NCBI RefSeq assembly: GCF_037948395.1
Contig: NZ_CP149940.1
Coordinates: 62,001 to 126,000, forward strand
Length of the DNA: 64,000 nt
Source of the DNA: Serratia nevei
GTDB lineage: Bacteria > Pseudomonadota > Gammaproteobacteria > Enterobacterales > Enterobacteriaceae
Reading direction: 5' to 3'
In this document: positions 38,732 through 48,250 of the stretch, in pieces
Layout of the letters: each line of letters starts with the position of its first letter
Numbering within the stretch: the stretch's first letter is position 1
Program-made: the position numbers and the translations under genes
Notes under the pieces: generated by a model
The model's database searches: none
What the model saw: only the letters and a program-made list of their open reading frames with translations
Told to the model about the DNA's origin: nothing

Positions 38732-40387
38732 TTATTGCGGGTAAGGCACCCAGTCACCGCCGTTCAGGCGAATGTAAGGCTTGCCCTGATACTGCATCAC
38801 AATGGCGTTGTCGTTTTCGGAGATGACCGGGGTCTGCGGCAGCCCCTGGGTCAATGCCTGCCAATCGACGCTGGACTCGCTGAAGACCTTGCCGTCCACC
38901 AGGCGCGACACCAGTTCAGACAGCGCCAGATAGCTGCTCGGCGTTTTGATCTGCAGCGGGCTGCCCTGATGCGGCGCCTTCATCCCAATCAGTTTGATGC
39001 CGACCGGCGTATGAGTGATGTTCGGGCTGGGAATATCGCGCAGGCCGGACATCTGCATCTTGTCGCCCACCAACGCCGCGCCGTGCTCCGGCACGATCAC
39101 CACTACCACTTTGCGGCCGGATTTCTCCAGCTGGTCAAGGAAGGTGTTCAGCTGATCGAACAGTTTCTGCGCGCGCGGTTGATAGTCGGCGCTCTTGCTG
39201 GAGCCGACGAAGCGGTTGCCGTCGTGCAGCGGAATGATGTTGAAGAAGGTGGCGGTGCGGCCGTCACCGCCTTTTTGCTGTTGATCCAGCCAGCGGGTCA
39301 GCAATTCGAGATCGTTATAAATCGGCTCGCCGTCGAACGAGGTCAGCTCGTTGCCGATGCCGGCCTGTGACATCAGCGGTGCCTGCATGTCGCCCTGTTC
39401 ACGCAGTTCTTTCAGGAAGTTGCCGAATACCCCGGAGTGATCGAGCATCAGCTGTTCCTTGAAGCCGAGCTTTGCCAGGTTATCGAACAGGTAACACTGC
39501 TGGTTCACCGGTTGATACAGGTCGTGATGCGAAAGCTGGCCGCAGCTGGCGCGCAGCAGGCGGATGGCCGCCGGGCCGCTGTAGGCGGTGGCCGAGTTGA
39601 AGCTGTCGAACATGATGTCCATCTTCGACCACAGCGGGTGATTCTGCAGGTTGACCGCCTCCATATCGGCCCAGGCCAGCGAACAGATGTTGATCACCAG
39701 CAGATCGAACGGCTGGGCGTCGGCGGGCAAGGTGGCCGGGAACGCGGTGACGCGGCCTTTTTCCCGCTCGTAGAACTGATTCAGGTAGGCCGTCAGATTG
39801 GCGCTGGTCGGCGGCAGGCTGTCTGCCGGCGCAGCATCCCCCGCCGCTGGCACCGACGTGGCCGGCGTATTGGCGCCCCCGGCCGAGGCCGTGGAGGTGG
39901 TGGGCAGCAGTGAGACCGCCGGCCCGGCGATGTTGACGATATTGAGCCACACCAGCGCCGCCACGGTGAACACCGTGACGCGCACCCACTGCGCGACGAA
40001 CAGGTAGGCAATAAGCAGCACGAAGGCCGCGCCGACCATCTGCCAGTTGATAAAGCGGTTGATCAGCTCCAGCAGATACTGGGCGCTGAAGCCGGCCAGC
40101 TGCGAGCCCTGGCTGAGAATGCTGTTGATGCCCGGCAGCCAGGTGTCGTGGTAGAACAGCGCGATGCCAATCGGGATAGCGAGGTAATGGCGCCAGCGGT
40201 GCAGACGCTGTGAGGGGATCGGCATCAGCAGAAATGCCATGAACACCAGGTTCGGCAGCGCGTGGAAATTCAGGTAGCCGAACCACAGCAGGGCGAATTT
40301 GGCCAGAAAGTAGAGGTTCCAGCCGCCCAGCCCGCGCCAGTAGCGCCACAGAGCGTTATCGGATTGCGTCTTCGAGTTTGGATTCAT
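38732..40387 (-). CDS. bcsG: Cellulose phosphoethanolamine transferase BcsG
   Basis: The protein has 551 residues. N-terminal membrane helices span about residues 20-165, a Pro/Ala/Thr-rich linker follows (about 170-200), and a periplasmic alkaline-phosphatase-superfamily domain comes next (LLVINICSLAWADMEAV, IRLLRASCGQLSHHDLY with the candidate nucleophilic Ser, VVIVPEHGAAL). It transfers phosphoethanolamine from phospholipid to cellulose, as shown in E. coli. It is last in bcsEFG and overlaps bcsF by 4 bases. Confidence 0.95.
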   Translation of the reverse strand: MNPNSKTQSDNALWRYWRGLGGWNLYFLAKFALLWFGYLNFHALPNLVFMAFLLMPIPSQRLHRWRHYLAIPIGIALFYHDTWLPGINSILSQGSQLAGFSAQYLLELINRFINWQMVGAAFVLLIAYLFVAQWVRVTVFTVAALVWLNIVNIAGPAVSLLPTTSTASAGGANTPATSVPAAGDAAPADSLPPTSANLTAYLNQFYEREKGRVTAFPATLPADAQPFDLLVINICSLAWADMEAVNLQNHPLWSKMDIMFDSFNSATAYSGPAAIRLLRASCGQLSHHDLYQPVNQQCYLFDNLAKLGFKEQLMLDHSGVFGNFLKELREQGDMQAPLMSQAGIGNELTSFDGEPIYNDLELLTRWLDQQQKGGDGRTATFFNIIPLHDGNRFVGSSKSADYQPRAQKLFDQLNTFLDQLEKSGRKVVVVIVPEHGAALVGDKMQMSGLRDIPSPNITHTPVGIKLIGMKAPHQGSPLQIKTPSSYLALSELVSRLVDGKVFSESSVDWQALTQGLPQTPVISENDNAIVMQYQGKPYIRLNGGDWVPYPQ

Positions 40388-40587
40388 GGCTGCTTCTTAC
40401 GTTTAATCTGAGATGAGGAGCCTGTGCGCACCCACAAACCGGCGGATTTCAAATAGCGCGGCGATAACAACAGGTTTTGCCAGTATTGACGCAAATGCGG
40501 AAAACGCCGGTGAAAGACGTAGCCCAGCGGAATGAAGATCAGCGCGCACAGCAGGATCAGTTGCACGATGTCGTTAAGGTTCAGCAT
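40384..40587 (-). CDS. bcsF: Small membrane protein BcsF
   Basis: The 67-residue protein has one membrane helix (IVQLILLCALIFIPLGYVF, residues 7-25) and a basic cytoplasmic tail ending SSQIKRKKQP. BcsF is known to recruit BcsE to the membrane and so link c-di-GMP sensing to BcsG. It overlaps bcsE by 14 bases and bcsG by 4, which indicates strict co-translation. Confidence 0.92.
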   Translation of the reverse strand: MLNLNDIVQLILLCALIFIPLGYVFHRRFPHLRQYWQNLLLSPRYLKSAGLWVRTGSSSQIKRKKQP

Positions 40588-42142
40588 GCGGTTCCTCCTG
40601 CGGGCCGAGCGGCAGCGTGAAGGCGACCGGCTGCCGCCGTTCTGTGGGCATCTCGGCCACTTTCACGCTGGGGCGCGGCGCGGCGCCGGCGGTGCCGGTG
40701 GCCGAAATCTGCCAGCGCCCCTGGGCCATGCGTTTGATTTCCGAAATGATATCGACGTCCTGGTGCCACACTACCCGGTTACTGAAGGCTTCATCCACCG
40801 GCAGGCGGAAGATGAACTTCAGCGCGGTATCCAAATCGTTGATGCGGCAGGTGGAGAGGAACAGCACCAGCCGCCCCTGCACGACGGTCATCACGTCGCC
40901 GAAGCGCCGCAGGTGGCACAGGGTCATCGCCTGTTCGGCGCGCAGGCCGGTGGCCGGTCGCAATGCCACCATCACCCCTTTGCCGTCCTCGGGCAGCAGC
41001 GTGTTGCCCATCAGCGACAGCACCGCCTGGCTGAACGGTTCCGGCCGCATATAGCCTTTGAGCTGCAGCGGGCGCAAGCCGGCCAGCAGCGCATCGATGT
41101 CGGCGGGGACATGGCGCGAGAAGCGCTGCCCCTGAATGCCTTCGAGCATGGTCAGAAAACGCGACAGCGGCGCGACGTGCGGTACGATCAGGTTGGCGCC
41201 GCAGGCCAGCAGCAGCCGCTCGTCGCTGTAGCGCAGGCTGGCGCTCATCTCGCGCACCGCGATTTTCAAGCCGTTGCCGCGGCTGCGGCGCAGGGTGTGG
41301 ATTTGGTGCGCCAGGTGATCGATTTGGTCGCTTTGGTACAGCGCGAAAATCAACGTCGCCGAGAGTCTCAGCATGCCGTGCTGCGCCAGTTCGTCGTTGC
41401 TCTCCAGCAGCTGCCAGTTGGCGGACAGCGGCGGCGCGCCTTCCAGGATGCTGCGCTCGGCCAGATACAGGCCTTCGTCGCTGCGCAAGGCGGTGGGGGA
41501 GGGTTGGCTATTTTCATCCTCACCCTGCCAGCCGCCTTCCGCGGCGTACAGCGTCAGCAGCTGATTGGCATTGATGCCGTTTTCGGTGCTCCACCAGTTA
41601 ACCAGATACTGCGCGCTGTCCTGCTGCCATTGCAGGCTGGACAGGCCGTTCAGGATGCGATGCTGCGCGCTGAGCTGCCCCTTGAGCTTATTGATGCCGC
41701 CGCCGTGGCTGAGGATCAACAGCGTACACCCCTGCCGCCGCAGCCAGGCGGCGAGGGTACGGGTCCACTCGCGCAGCTCTTCGGTGGTGAAGGTTTGCCA
41801 CAGGCTGGCGTGGGCCAGCAGGATAAGTAAGCGATTTTGCGGCCGCAGGGCGCGCATCAGATCGTCGCTCAGCTGCGTCAGCGCGGCTTTTTTCTCCGGT
41901 AATTGATACAGCGGCAGCTTCTGCAAAGCAGGCGAAGCCAGCTCGGCCAGCAGGCGATCGGGTTTATCGCCGCTGCAGATCAGGGCGACTTTATGGGTGG
42001 CCGGTTGGGCGGCGATGACCTGGCGACACAGCAGCGCGGCGTCGCTTTGCCTGTCGATATTGATCCAATAAAGCCCGGGGGCCTGCATCACCGACAGCTC
42101 TTCCCAAATCTGCCGAATGCCTAGAGAAAAAGAGTGCGCCAT
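40574..42142 (-). CDS. bcsE: c-di-GMP-binding cellulose regulator BcsE
   Basis: The 522-residue cytoplasmic protein has an N-terminal degenerate receiver/NTPase-like region (SLGIRQIWEELSVMQAPGLY onwards, matching the E. coli N-terminus and supporting the long start), and a C-terminal GIL domain with the RxGD motif (RFGD near residue 412) that binds c-di-GMP. The last 45 residues are Pro-rich. It boosts cellulose secretion and contacts BcsF and BcsRQ. It is the first gene of bcsEFG, divergent from bcsR. Confidence 0.94.
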   Translation of the reverse strand: MAHSFSLGIRQIWEELSVMQAPGLYWINIDRQSDAALLCRQVIAAQPATHKVALICSGDKPDRLLAELASPALQKLPLYQLPEKKAALTQLSDDLMRALRPQNRLLILLAHASLWQTFTTEELREWTRTLAAWLRRQGCTLLILSHGGGINKLKGQLSAQHRILNGLSSLQWQQDSAQYLVNWWSTENGINANQLLTLYAAEGGWQGEDENSQPSPTALRSDEGLYLAERSILEGAPPLSANWQLLESNDELAQHGMLRLSATLIFALYQSDQIDHLAHQIHTLRRSRGNGLKIAVREMSASLRYSDERLLLACGANLIVPHVAPLSRFLTMLEGIQGQRFSRHVPADIDALLAGLRPLQLKGYMRPEPFSQAVLSLMGNTLLPEDGKGVMVALRPATGLRAEQAMTLCHLRRFGDVMTVVQGRLVLFLSTCRINDLDTALKFIFRLPVDEAFSNRVVWHQDVDIISEIKRMAQGRWQISATGTAGAAPRPSVKVAEMPTERRQPVAFTLPLGPQEEPHAEP

Positions 42143-42331
42143 AGGATGTGTTCTACATTCGTTGAAAGCCGACTAAAGGCGTTTATATTTAAAGATAGCC
42201 ATTTTTACTCTGGCAATAACAAATCTCCGACGCTCTGCAACAATATTTGTTGAGAATCATCTTATTGCCTCTCTCTTTTTGTATCGTTGCTATAGTTAAT
42301 TAACATAGCCTATTTTCGCCAAGGCGGAAGA
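42143..42331. promoter_or_regulatory. Divergent bcsE/bcsR promoter region
   Basis: A 189-bp AT-rich spacer between the two cellulose operons. It contains the dyad CAACAA-TAT-TTGTTG (42238-42252) and, toward bcsR, the possible -10 TATAGT (about 42290) in TTGCTATAGTTAATTAAC. A repressor or activator binding at the dyad could control both directions; none is identifiable from sequence. Confidence 0.45.
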
Positions 42332-42523
42332 ATGAATAACGCACCCACCCATTTTCGTGCAGCGGCACCTGGGGAGAGCCAGGATGACCTGCAGGCGCTC
42401 AGCCAGGCTTTTTCATTGCCGAAATTAAGCTATGTCGATATTTCGCGGCAGGAGCGGTTAACGCAAATGATGACGCGCTGGCCGTTGTTGGCCGAATTGG
42501 CGCAGACCACGGGGAGCCACTGA
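42332..42523 (+). CDS. bcsR: Cellulose biosynthesis regulator BcsR
   Basis: The 63-residue YhjR-family protein has SLPKLSYVDISRQERLTQMM at about residues 29-48, the conserved part. BcsR binds and stabilises the BcsQ ATPase and with it regulates BcsA/BcsE assembly. AAGGCGGAAG precedes the ATG, and bcsQ follows after 3 bases. It is first in the bcsRQABZC operon. Confidence 0.93.
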   Translation: MNNAPTHFRAAAPGESQDDLQALSQAFSLPKLSYVDISRQERLTQMMTRWPLLAELAQTTGSH

Positions 42524-42526
42524 TCT

Positions 42527-43267
42527 ATGCCGGTGATCGCGCTGCAAGGGTTGCGGGGTGGAATGGGGACGACGTCGGTCACGGCGGCGCTCGCCTGGGC
42601 GTTGCAGCAGCTGGGCGAATCGGTGTTGGCGATCGATTTCACGCCGGACAATCTGCTGCGCCTGCATTTCAACACGCCGTTCGAGCTGGCGCGTGGCTGG
42701 GCCCGCGCGGAGCGGGACGGCGGGCGCTGGCAGGAAGGGGCGCTGCGTTACTGTGAAAACCTCAACTTTCTGCCCTTTGGCCGCCTGAATGCAGCGGAAC
42801 GGCTGGAAGTGCAGCGCCAGTGTCAGCAACAGCCGGAACGCTGGCGCGACAATGTGCGCCAGCTGATCGCCGGCGATCCGCTGCGCTGGATCCTGCTGGA
42901 TGTTCCGGTCGGGGACGGCGTGCTGGCGCAGCAGGCGCTGCAGCTTGCCGACAGCGTGTTCGTGCTGTTGAACCCCGACGCCAACTGCCAGGTACGGCTC
43001 CATCAGCAGACGCTGCCGAACGACTGCCGTTTCTTGGTCAATCACTACTCCTCCGCCAGCCAGCTGCAGCAGGATCTGCATCAGCTGTGGCTGCAAACGC
43101 TGAGCGGCCTGTTGCCGGTGGTGATCCATCGCGACGAAGCGTTGGCGGAAGCGCTGGCGGTCAAGCAGCCGTTGGGCGAGTACCGCCCCGAGAGTCTGGC
43201 GGCGGATGAAGTGCTGACGCTGGCCAACTGGTGCCTGATCAACCTCAAGCGGGGCGTTGCGCCATGA
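42527..43267 (+). CDS. bcsQ: MinD-like ATPase BcsQ
   Basis: The 246-residue protein has a P-loop of the deviant SIMIBI type, GLRGGMGTTS (residues 8-17), lacking the usual Lys before the Thr exactly as E. coli BcsQ does. IDFTPDNLLRL and LLDVPVGDG are the switch and Walker B regions. It positions the cellulose machine at the cell pole with BcsR. It overlaps bcsA by 4 bases (ATGA). Confidence 0.94.
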   Translation: MPVIALQGLRGGMGTTSVTAALAWALQQLGESVLAIDFTPDNLLRLHFNTPFELARGWARAERDGGRWQEGALRYCENLNFLPFGRLNAAERLEVQRQCQQQPERWRDNVRQLIAGDPLRWILLDVPVGDGVLAQQALQLADSVFVLLNPDANCQVRLHQQTLPNDCRFLVNHYSSASQLQQDLHQLWLQTLSGLLPVVIHRDEALAEALAVKQPLGEYRPESLAADEVLTLANWCLINLKRGVAP

Positions 43268-45867
43268 GCCGGGTGCTGAGCCTACTGCTGGTGCCGCCGG
43301 TGCGTCAGGCGGTGCAGACGCGCTACCGCGGCTATCGGCGCAACGGCGCGTCGGCGCTAACCGCCTTTTTCGCCACGCTGCTGGTGGCGTTGGGCTGGCT
43401 GCTGCTGCGCTTCGAATCGCCGGCCTGGCAGCGCGTGCGCGCCGGCCGCGCTTATTGGTTCCCGCATCTCTCCGCCGACCGCCCGCGCCCGGCGGATGCG
43501 CTGCGTTATCTGCTGCAGGGGCTGTGGCTGCTGCTGTTTCGCAGCGGCCGCGCGCCGGTGCAGCGCGACTATTTCGCCGGTTGGCGCCGCCTGCAGCAGC
43601 GCTGTGCCGACTGGCTGCAGGGCCTGCCGCAGCGGCTGAAGAACGCCGGCGTGGAGCAGCGTTCGGTGGAGCGCCTCGGCCGCATGAGCCGCGGCATGCG
43701 GCGCGCGCTGTTTATTCTGGTCAGCGTGCTGGCGGCGATCCTCGCCATGCTGTGCATCTCGCAACCGTTCGATCTGCCGGCGCAGTTCGTGTTCGTCCTG
43801 CTGCTGTGGGGGATCGCGATGGTGGTGCGCCGGGTGCCGGGGCGCCTGCCGGGGTTGATGCTGATCGTGCTGTCGCTGACCGTATCCTGTCGCTACCTGT
43901 GGTGGCGCTATACCGCCACGCTGAACTGGGACGATCCGCTCAGCCTGGTGTGCGGCCTGTTGCTGCTGGTGGCGGAAACCTACGCCTGGGTGGTGCTGGT
44001 GCTGGGCTATTTCCAGACCGTCTGGCCGCTTAACCGGCAGCCGGTGCCGTTGCCCGCCGATAGCGCCACCTGGCCGACTATCGATCTGATGGTGCCGACT
44101 TACAACGAAGATCTCGGGGTGGTGAAGCCCACCATCTACGCGGCGCTGGGCATCGACTGGCCGAAAGAGAAGGTGAACATCTATATCCTCGATGACGGCA
44201 ACCGTCCCGAATTCCGGGCGTTCGCTGACGAAGTGGGGGTGAAATACATCGCCAGGCCGACCCACGAACACGCCAAGGCCGGCAACATCAACAATGCGCT
44301 GAAGCAGGCCACCGGCGAGTTCGTGGCGATTTTCGACTGCGACCACGTGCCGACGCGCTCCTTCCTGCAGCTGACCATGGGCTGGTTCTTCAAAGACAAA
44401 AAGCTGGCGATGCTGCAAACCCCGCACCACTTCTTCTCGCCGGATCCGTTCGAGCGCAACCTCGGGCGCTTCCGCCAGACGCCCAACGAGGGCACCTTGT
44501 TCTACGGGCTGGTGCAGGACGGCAACGACATGTGGGACGCCACCTTCTTCTGCGGCTCTTGCGCCATCCTGCGCCGCAGCGCGCTGGACGAGATCGGCGG
44601 CATTGCGGTGGAAACCGTCACCGAAGACGCCCACACCTCGCTGCGCTTGCACCGGCGCGGGCACACCTCGGCCTACATCCGCATTCCGCAGGCCGCCGGG
44701 CTGGCGACCGAGAGCCTGTCGGCGCACATCGGCCAGCGCATTCGCTGGGCGCGCGGCATGGTGCAGATCTTCCGGCTGGACAACCCGCTGTTGGGCAAGG
44801 GGCTGAAACTGGCGCAGCGCCTGTGCTACGCCAACGCCATGCTGCACTTCCTGTCGGGCATTCCGCGGCTGATCTTCCTCACCGCGCCGCTGGCGTTTTT
44901 GCTGCTGCATGCCTACATCATCTTCGCACCGGCGCTGGCGATCGCGCTTTATGTGCTGCCGCACATGATCCACGCCAGCCTGACCAACTCACGTATCCAG
45001 GGGAAATACCGCCATTCGTTCTGGAGCGAAATCTATGAAACCGTGCTGGCCTGGTATATCGCGCGGCCGACGACGGTGGCGCTGTTCAATCCGCACAAGG
45101 GCAAATTCAACGTCACCGCCAAGGGCGGGCTGGTGGAGGAGGAGCACGTCGACTGGGTGATCACCCGGCCTTACATGTTCCTGGTGATCCTGAACCTGGC
45201 CGGGCTGGCGTTCGGCGTCTGGCGGTTGGCCTATGGCCCGACGGACGAGGTGATGACGGTGATCATCAGCCTGGTATGGGTGCTGTACAACATGACGATT
45301 CTCGGCGGCGCGGTGGCGGTGGCGGTGGAGGCCAAGCAGGTGCGTCAGGCGCACCGCGTGGAAATCGCCATGCCGGCGGCGATCGCGCGCGCCGACGGCC
45401 ATCTGTATCCCTGCACGCTGCGCGATTACTCCGACGGCGGCGTGGGCATTGAGATGCGGGTGGAAAACGCGTTGAAAGACGGCGACAAAGCCTCGCTGCT
45501 GCTCAAGCGCGGCCAGCAGGAGTACAGCTTCCCCTGCGTGGTGACGCGCGCCTTCGGCAACAAGGTGGGGGTGCGCCTGGCCGACCTCTCCACCCGTGAA
45601 CACATCGATTTCATTCAGTGCACCTTCGCCCGCGCCGATACCTGGGCGCTATGGCAGGACGGGTTCCCTGAAGACCGGCCGATCGAAAGCCTGCGCGACG
45701 TGCTGGCGCTGGGCTTCCGGGGGTATGTGCGCATGGCGGACTATGCGCCGCCGCTGGTGCGCGGTCTGCTGGTCGGGGTCACGTCGCTGACCGCCTGGGT
45801 AGTGTCGTTTATTCCGCGCGGCGTCGGCAGGGATCCGACCTTGGGTCAACAAGAAACAGTGGGTTAG
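43264..45867 (+). CDS. bcsA: Cellulose synthase catalytic subunit BcsA
   Basis: The protein is 867 residues from ATG 43264. Eight membrane helices surround a GT2 domain: the UDP-binding DDG in ILDDGNRPEF, DCDHVP, the base TED at residues 453-455 and QRIRW at 491-495, the processive-glucan-synthase signature. The C-terminal PilZ domain binds c-di-GMP through Arg694-x3-Arg698 (RQAHR) and D721-YS-DGG. It polymerises UDP-glucose into beta-1,4-glucan and extrudes it with BcsB. It is translationally coupled to bcsQ. Confidence 0.97.
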   Translation: MSRVLSLLLVPPVRQAVQTRYRGYRRNGASALTAFFATLLVALGWLLLRFESPAWQRVRAGRAYWFPHLSADRPRPADALRYLLQGLWLLLFRSGRAPVQRDYFAGWRRLQQRCADWLQGLPQRLKNAGVEQRSVERLGRMSRGMRRALFILVSVLAAILAMLCISQPFDLPAQFVFVLLLWGIAMVVRRVPGRLPGLMLIVLSLTVSCRYLWWRYTATLNWDDPLSLVCGLLLLVAETYAWVVLVLGYFQTVWPLNRQPVPLPADSATWPTIDLMVPTYNEDLGVVKPTIYAALGIDWPKEKVNIYILDDGNRPEFRAFADEVGVKYIARPTHEHAKAGNINNALKQATGEFVAIFDCDHVPTRSFLQLTMGWFFKDKKLAMLQTPHHFFSPDPFERNLGRFRQTPNEGTLFYGLVQDGNDMWDATFFCGSCAILRRSALDEIGGIAVETVTEDAHTSLRLHRRGHTSAYIRIPQAAGLATESLSAHIGQRIRWARGMVQIFRLDNPLLGKGLKLAQRLCYANAMLHFLSGIPRLIFLTAPLAFLLLHAYIIFAPALAIALYVLPHMIHASLTNSRIQGKYRHSFWSEIYETVLAWYIARPTTVALFNPHKGKFNVTAKGGLVEEEHVDWVITRPYMFLVILNLAGLAFGVWRLAYGPTDEVMTVIISLVWVLYNMTILGGAVAVAVEAKQVRQAHRVEIAMPAAIARADGHLYPCTLRDYSDGGVGIEMRVENALKDGDKASLLLKRGQQEYSFPCVVTRAFGNKVGVRLADLSTREHIDFIQCTFARADTWALWQDGFPEDRPIESLRDVLALGFRGYVRMADYAPPLVRGLLVGVTSLTAWVVSFIPRGVGRDPTLGQQETVG

Positions 45868-45929
45868 CTGCGAGTTCAACCGCCCGCTCACTCGCCCGGT
45901 GAACAGGCTCCAACATTGATGATGATACG

Positions 45930-48236
45930 ATGACGAGAAAAATAACCTGGTTAACTGCTCTGGCCTTAGGCATCAGCACCCTGTCGCAGGCCGAAACCGC
46001 CACCGCGCCGACCGTGTCGGCCCAGCCGCCGATCGCCGCGGCGGCCGATACGGCGACCGCGCCACCGCCGGCCGCCGCGCCGCAGGATCCGAATGCGCCG
46101 GTGCGCGACGTGTCGCTGCCGTTTGCGCAGATAGCGCCGCCGCCGGGCACCTTTGTTTTGCGCGGCACCCGGCCGGACGGGCAGATCGAATTCAGCGTGC
46201 GCAGCGATGAGGTGGTCTCGCAGGCGATGCTCGATATGGAGTTTACGCCGTCGCCGGCGCTGATCCCGGTGGAGTCGCACGTCAAGGTCTACCTGAACGA
46301 CGAGCTGATGGGGGTGACCACGATCGCCAAGGAGCAGCTGGGCAAGCCCAATCGCATCCAGATGGCGATCGATCCGCGCTATATCACCGATTTTAACCGC
46401 GTCCGGCTGGTGTTCGTCGGCCATTATCAGAACATCTGCGAAAACCCGGCCAGCACTTCGCTGTGGCTCGACGTCAGCAAATCGAGCGCGTTGAAGCTGC
46501 GTTTCCAGACGCTGCCGGTGAAAAACGAGCTGTCGCACTTCCCTGAGCCGTTCTTCGACAGCCGCGATAATCGGCCGCTGACGCTGCCGATGGTGTTCGC
46601 CGGCCAGCCTGATCTCGCCCAGCAGCGCGCGGCGGGCATTCTGGCTTCCTGGTTCGGCAGCAAGGCGCAGTGGCGCGGGCAATCCTTCCCGGCGCTGTAC
46701 AACGCGCTGCCGACGCAGCACGCGGTGGTGTTCGCCACCAACCAGCAGCGCCCGGATTTCCTGCGCGATTATCCGGCGGTCAACGGCCCGACGGTGGAGA
46801 TGATCAGCCACCCCGATAACCCGTACGTTAAACTGCTGCTGATTCAGGGGCGTGACGACAGCGATTTGATCACCGCGGTGAAGGGCATCGCGCAGGGCAA
46901 CATCCTGTTCCGCGGCCAGAACGTGACGGTGGACAAGGTGGAACAGCTCGCGCCGCGTCAGCCTTACGACGCGCCGAACTGGGTGCGCACCGATCGGCCG
47001 ATGACCTTCGCCGAGCTGCAGCAATACGCCGAGCAGCTGCAAACCAGCGGCATCGAACCCGGCCCGATCTCGCTGACCATGAACCTGCCGCCGGATCTGT
47101 TCCTGATCCGCAGCACCGGCATCGACATGCACCTGAAATACCGTTATACCGCGCCGCGCATTCAGGACGGTTCGCGGCTGAGCGTCAGTCTGAACAACCA
47201 GTTCGTGCAGGCTTACTCGCTGGTGCCGGAACACGAACAGGGCGCACAGCTGCTGCGCCTGCCGCTGACGCAGGGGCTGCTCGACTCCGACAAGAACGTC
47301 AGTATTCCGGCGTTGCGGCTGGGCGCCACCAACCAGCTGCGTTTTGACTTCGATTACACCACGCTGCTGGCCAGCGGCGCGGAAGGGCGCTGCGAAACCT
47401 ACTCCTTCACGCAAAACCACGCGGTGATCGACGGCGCGTCCACCATCGATTTCTCCGGCTACCGCCACTTTATGGCGATGCCGGACCTGCGCGCCTTCGC
47501 CAACGCCGGCTTCCCGTTCAGCCGCCTGGCGGATCTGTCGCAAACGCTGGTGTTGGTGAACCAGAAACCGCAGCCGGCGCAGGTCAGCGCGCTGCTGAAC
47601 GCGCTGGGGGTGATCGGCGCGCAAACCGGCTACCCGGCGCTGGCCTTCACGCTCAGCGACGACTGGTCGCAGGCCAAGGATCGCGACGACGATATCCTGA
47701 TGGTCGGCACCATCCCGCCGGAGCTGCGCGACGACAAGAAAATCAGCCTGCTGGTGGACGCGACCCAAAGCTGGGTGAAACAGCCGACGCGGCAGCCGCC
47801 GCTGCCCAGCGCGGAAGTGCTGGCGGAAGATACCAAACCGGACAGCAAGACCAGCGTCAGCTCCGAGGGGGCGATGTCGGCGATCATCGGCGTGCAGTCG
47901 CCGTTCAACGACCAGCGCGGCATCGTGGCGCTGCTGGCGGACAGCCCGCGCGGCTATGAGCTGCTGAACGATGCCCTGCTGGACAGCGGCAAGCGCGCCG
48001 CTGTGTTCGGCTCGGTGGCGGTGATCCGCGAATCGGGGGTCAATAGCCTGCGCGTCGGCGATATTTACTATGTCGGCCACCTGCCGTGGTGGGAGCGGCT
48101 GTGGTATGCCCTGTCCACCCATCCGGTGCTGCTGGCGGTGATCGCGGTAGTGCTGGTGGTGATCCTGGGGCTGATGCTGTGGCGCGGCCTGAAGGCCTTC
48201 AGCCGGCGTCGTCTGGCGCCTGAAGATCGGGATTGA
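45930..48236 (+). CDS. bcsB: Cellulose synthase periplasmic subunit BcsB
   Basis: The protein has 768 residues. The signal peptide (cleavage near residue 21, after SQA) is followed by an Ala/Pro/Thr-rich linker (22-60) and two repeats of carbohydrate-binding jelly roll plus flavodoxin-like domains (for example FVLRGTRPDGQIEFSVRSDE). A C-terminal membrane anchor lies near residues 725-755 with a basic tail (KAFSRRRLAPEDRD). BcsB guides the nascent glucan through the periplasm and is needed for BcsA activity. It lies 62 bases after bcsA and its stop overlaps the start region of bcsZ. Confidence 0.95.
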   Translation: MTRKITWLTALALGISTLSQAETATAPTVSAQPPIAAAADTATAPPPAAAPQDPNAPVRDVSLPFAQIAPPPGTFVLRGTRPDGQIEFSVRSDEVVSQAMLDMEFTPSPALIPVESHVKVYLNDELMGVTTIAKEQLGKPNRIQMAIDPRYITDFNRVRLVFVGHYQNICENPASTSLWLDVSKSSALKLRFQTLPVKNELSHFPEPFFDSRDNRPLTLPMVFAGQPDLAQQRAAGILASWFGSKAQWRGQSFPALYNALPTQHAVVFATNQQRPDFLRDYPAVNGPTVEMISHPDNPYVKLLLIQGRDDSDLITAVKGIAQGNILFRGQNVTVDKVEQLAPRQPYDAPNWVRTDRPMTFAELQQYAEQLQTSGIEPGPISLTMNLPPDLFLIRSTGIDMHLKYRYTAPRIQDGSRLSVSLNNQFVQAYSLVPEHEQGAQLLRLPLTQGLLDSDKNVSIPALRLGATNQLRFDFDYTTLLASGAEGRCETYSFTQNHAVIDGASTIDFSGYRHFMAMPDLRAFANAGFPFSRLADLSQTLVLVNQKPQPAQVSALLNALGVIGAQTGYPALAFTLSDDWSQAKDRDDDILMVGTIPPELRDDKKISLLVDATQSWVKQPTRQPPLPSAEVLAEDTKPDSKTSVSSEGAMSAIIGVQSPFNDQRGIVALLADSPRGYELLNDALLDSGKRAAVFGSVAVIRESGVNSLRVGDIYYVGHLPWWERLWYALSTHPVLLAVIAVVLVVILGLMLWRGLKAFSRRRLAPEDRD

Positions 48237-48250
48237 CGGCGGTGAGCGCG

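Noticed and set aside
45966..48122. A 718-codon open frame antisense to bcsB
   Set aside because: Shadow of a strongly supported gene; low-complexity, Arg/His/Gln-rich product.
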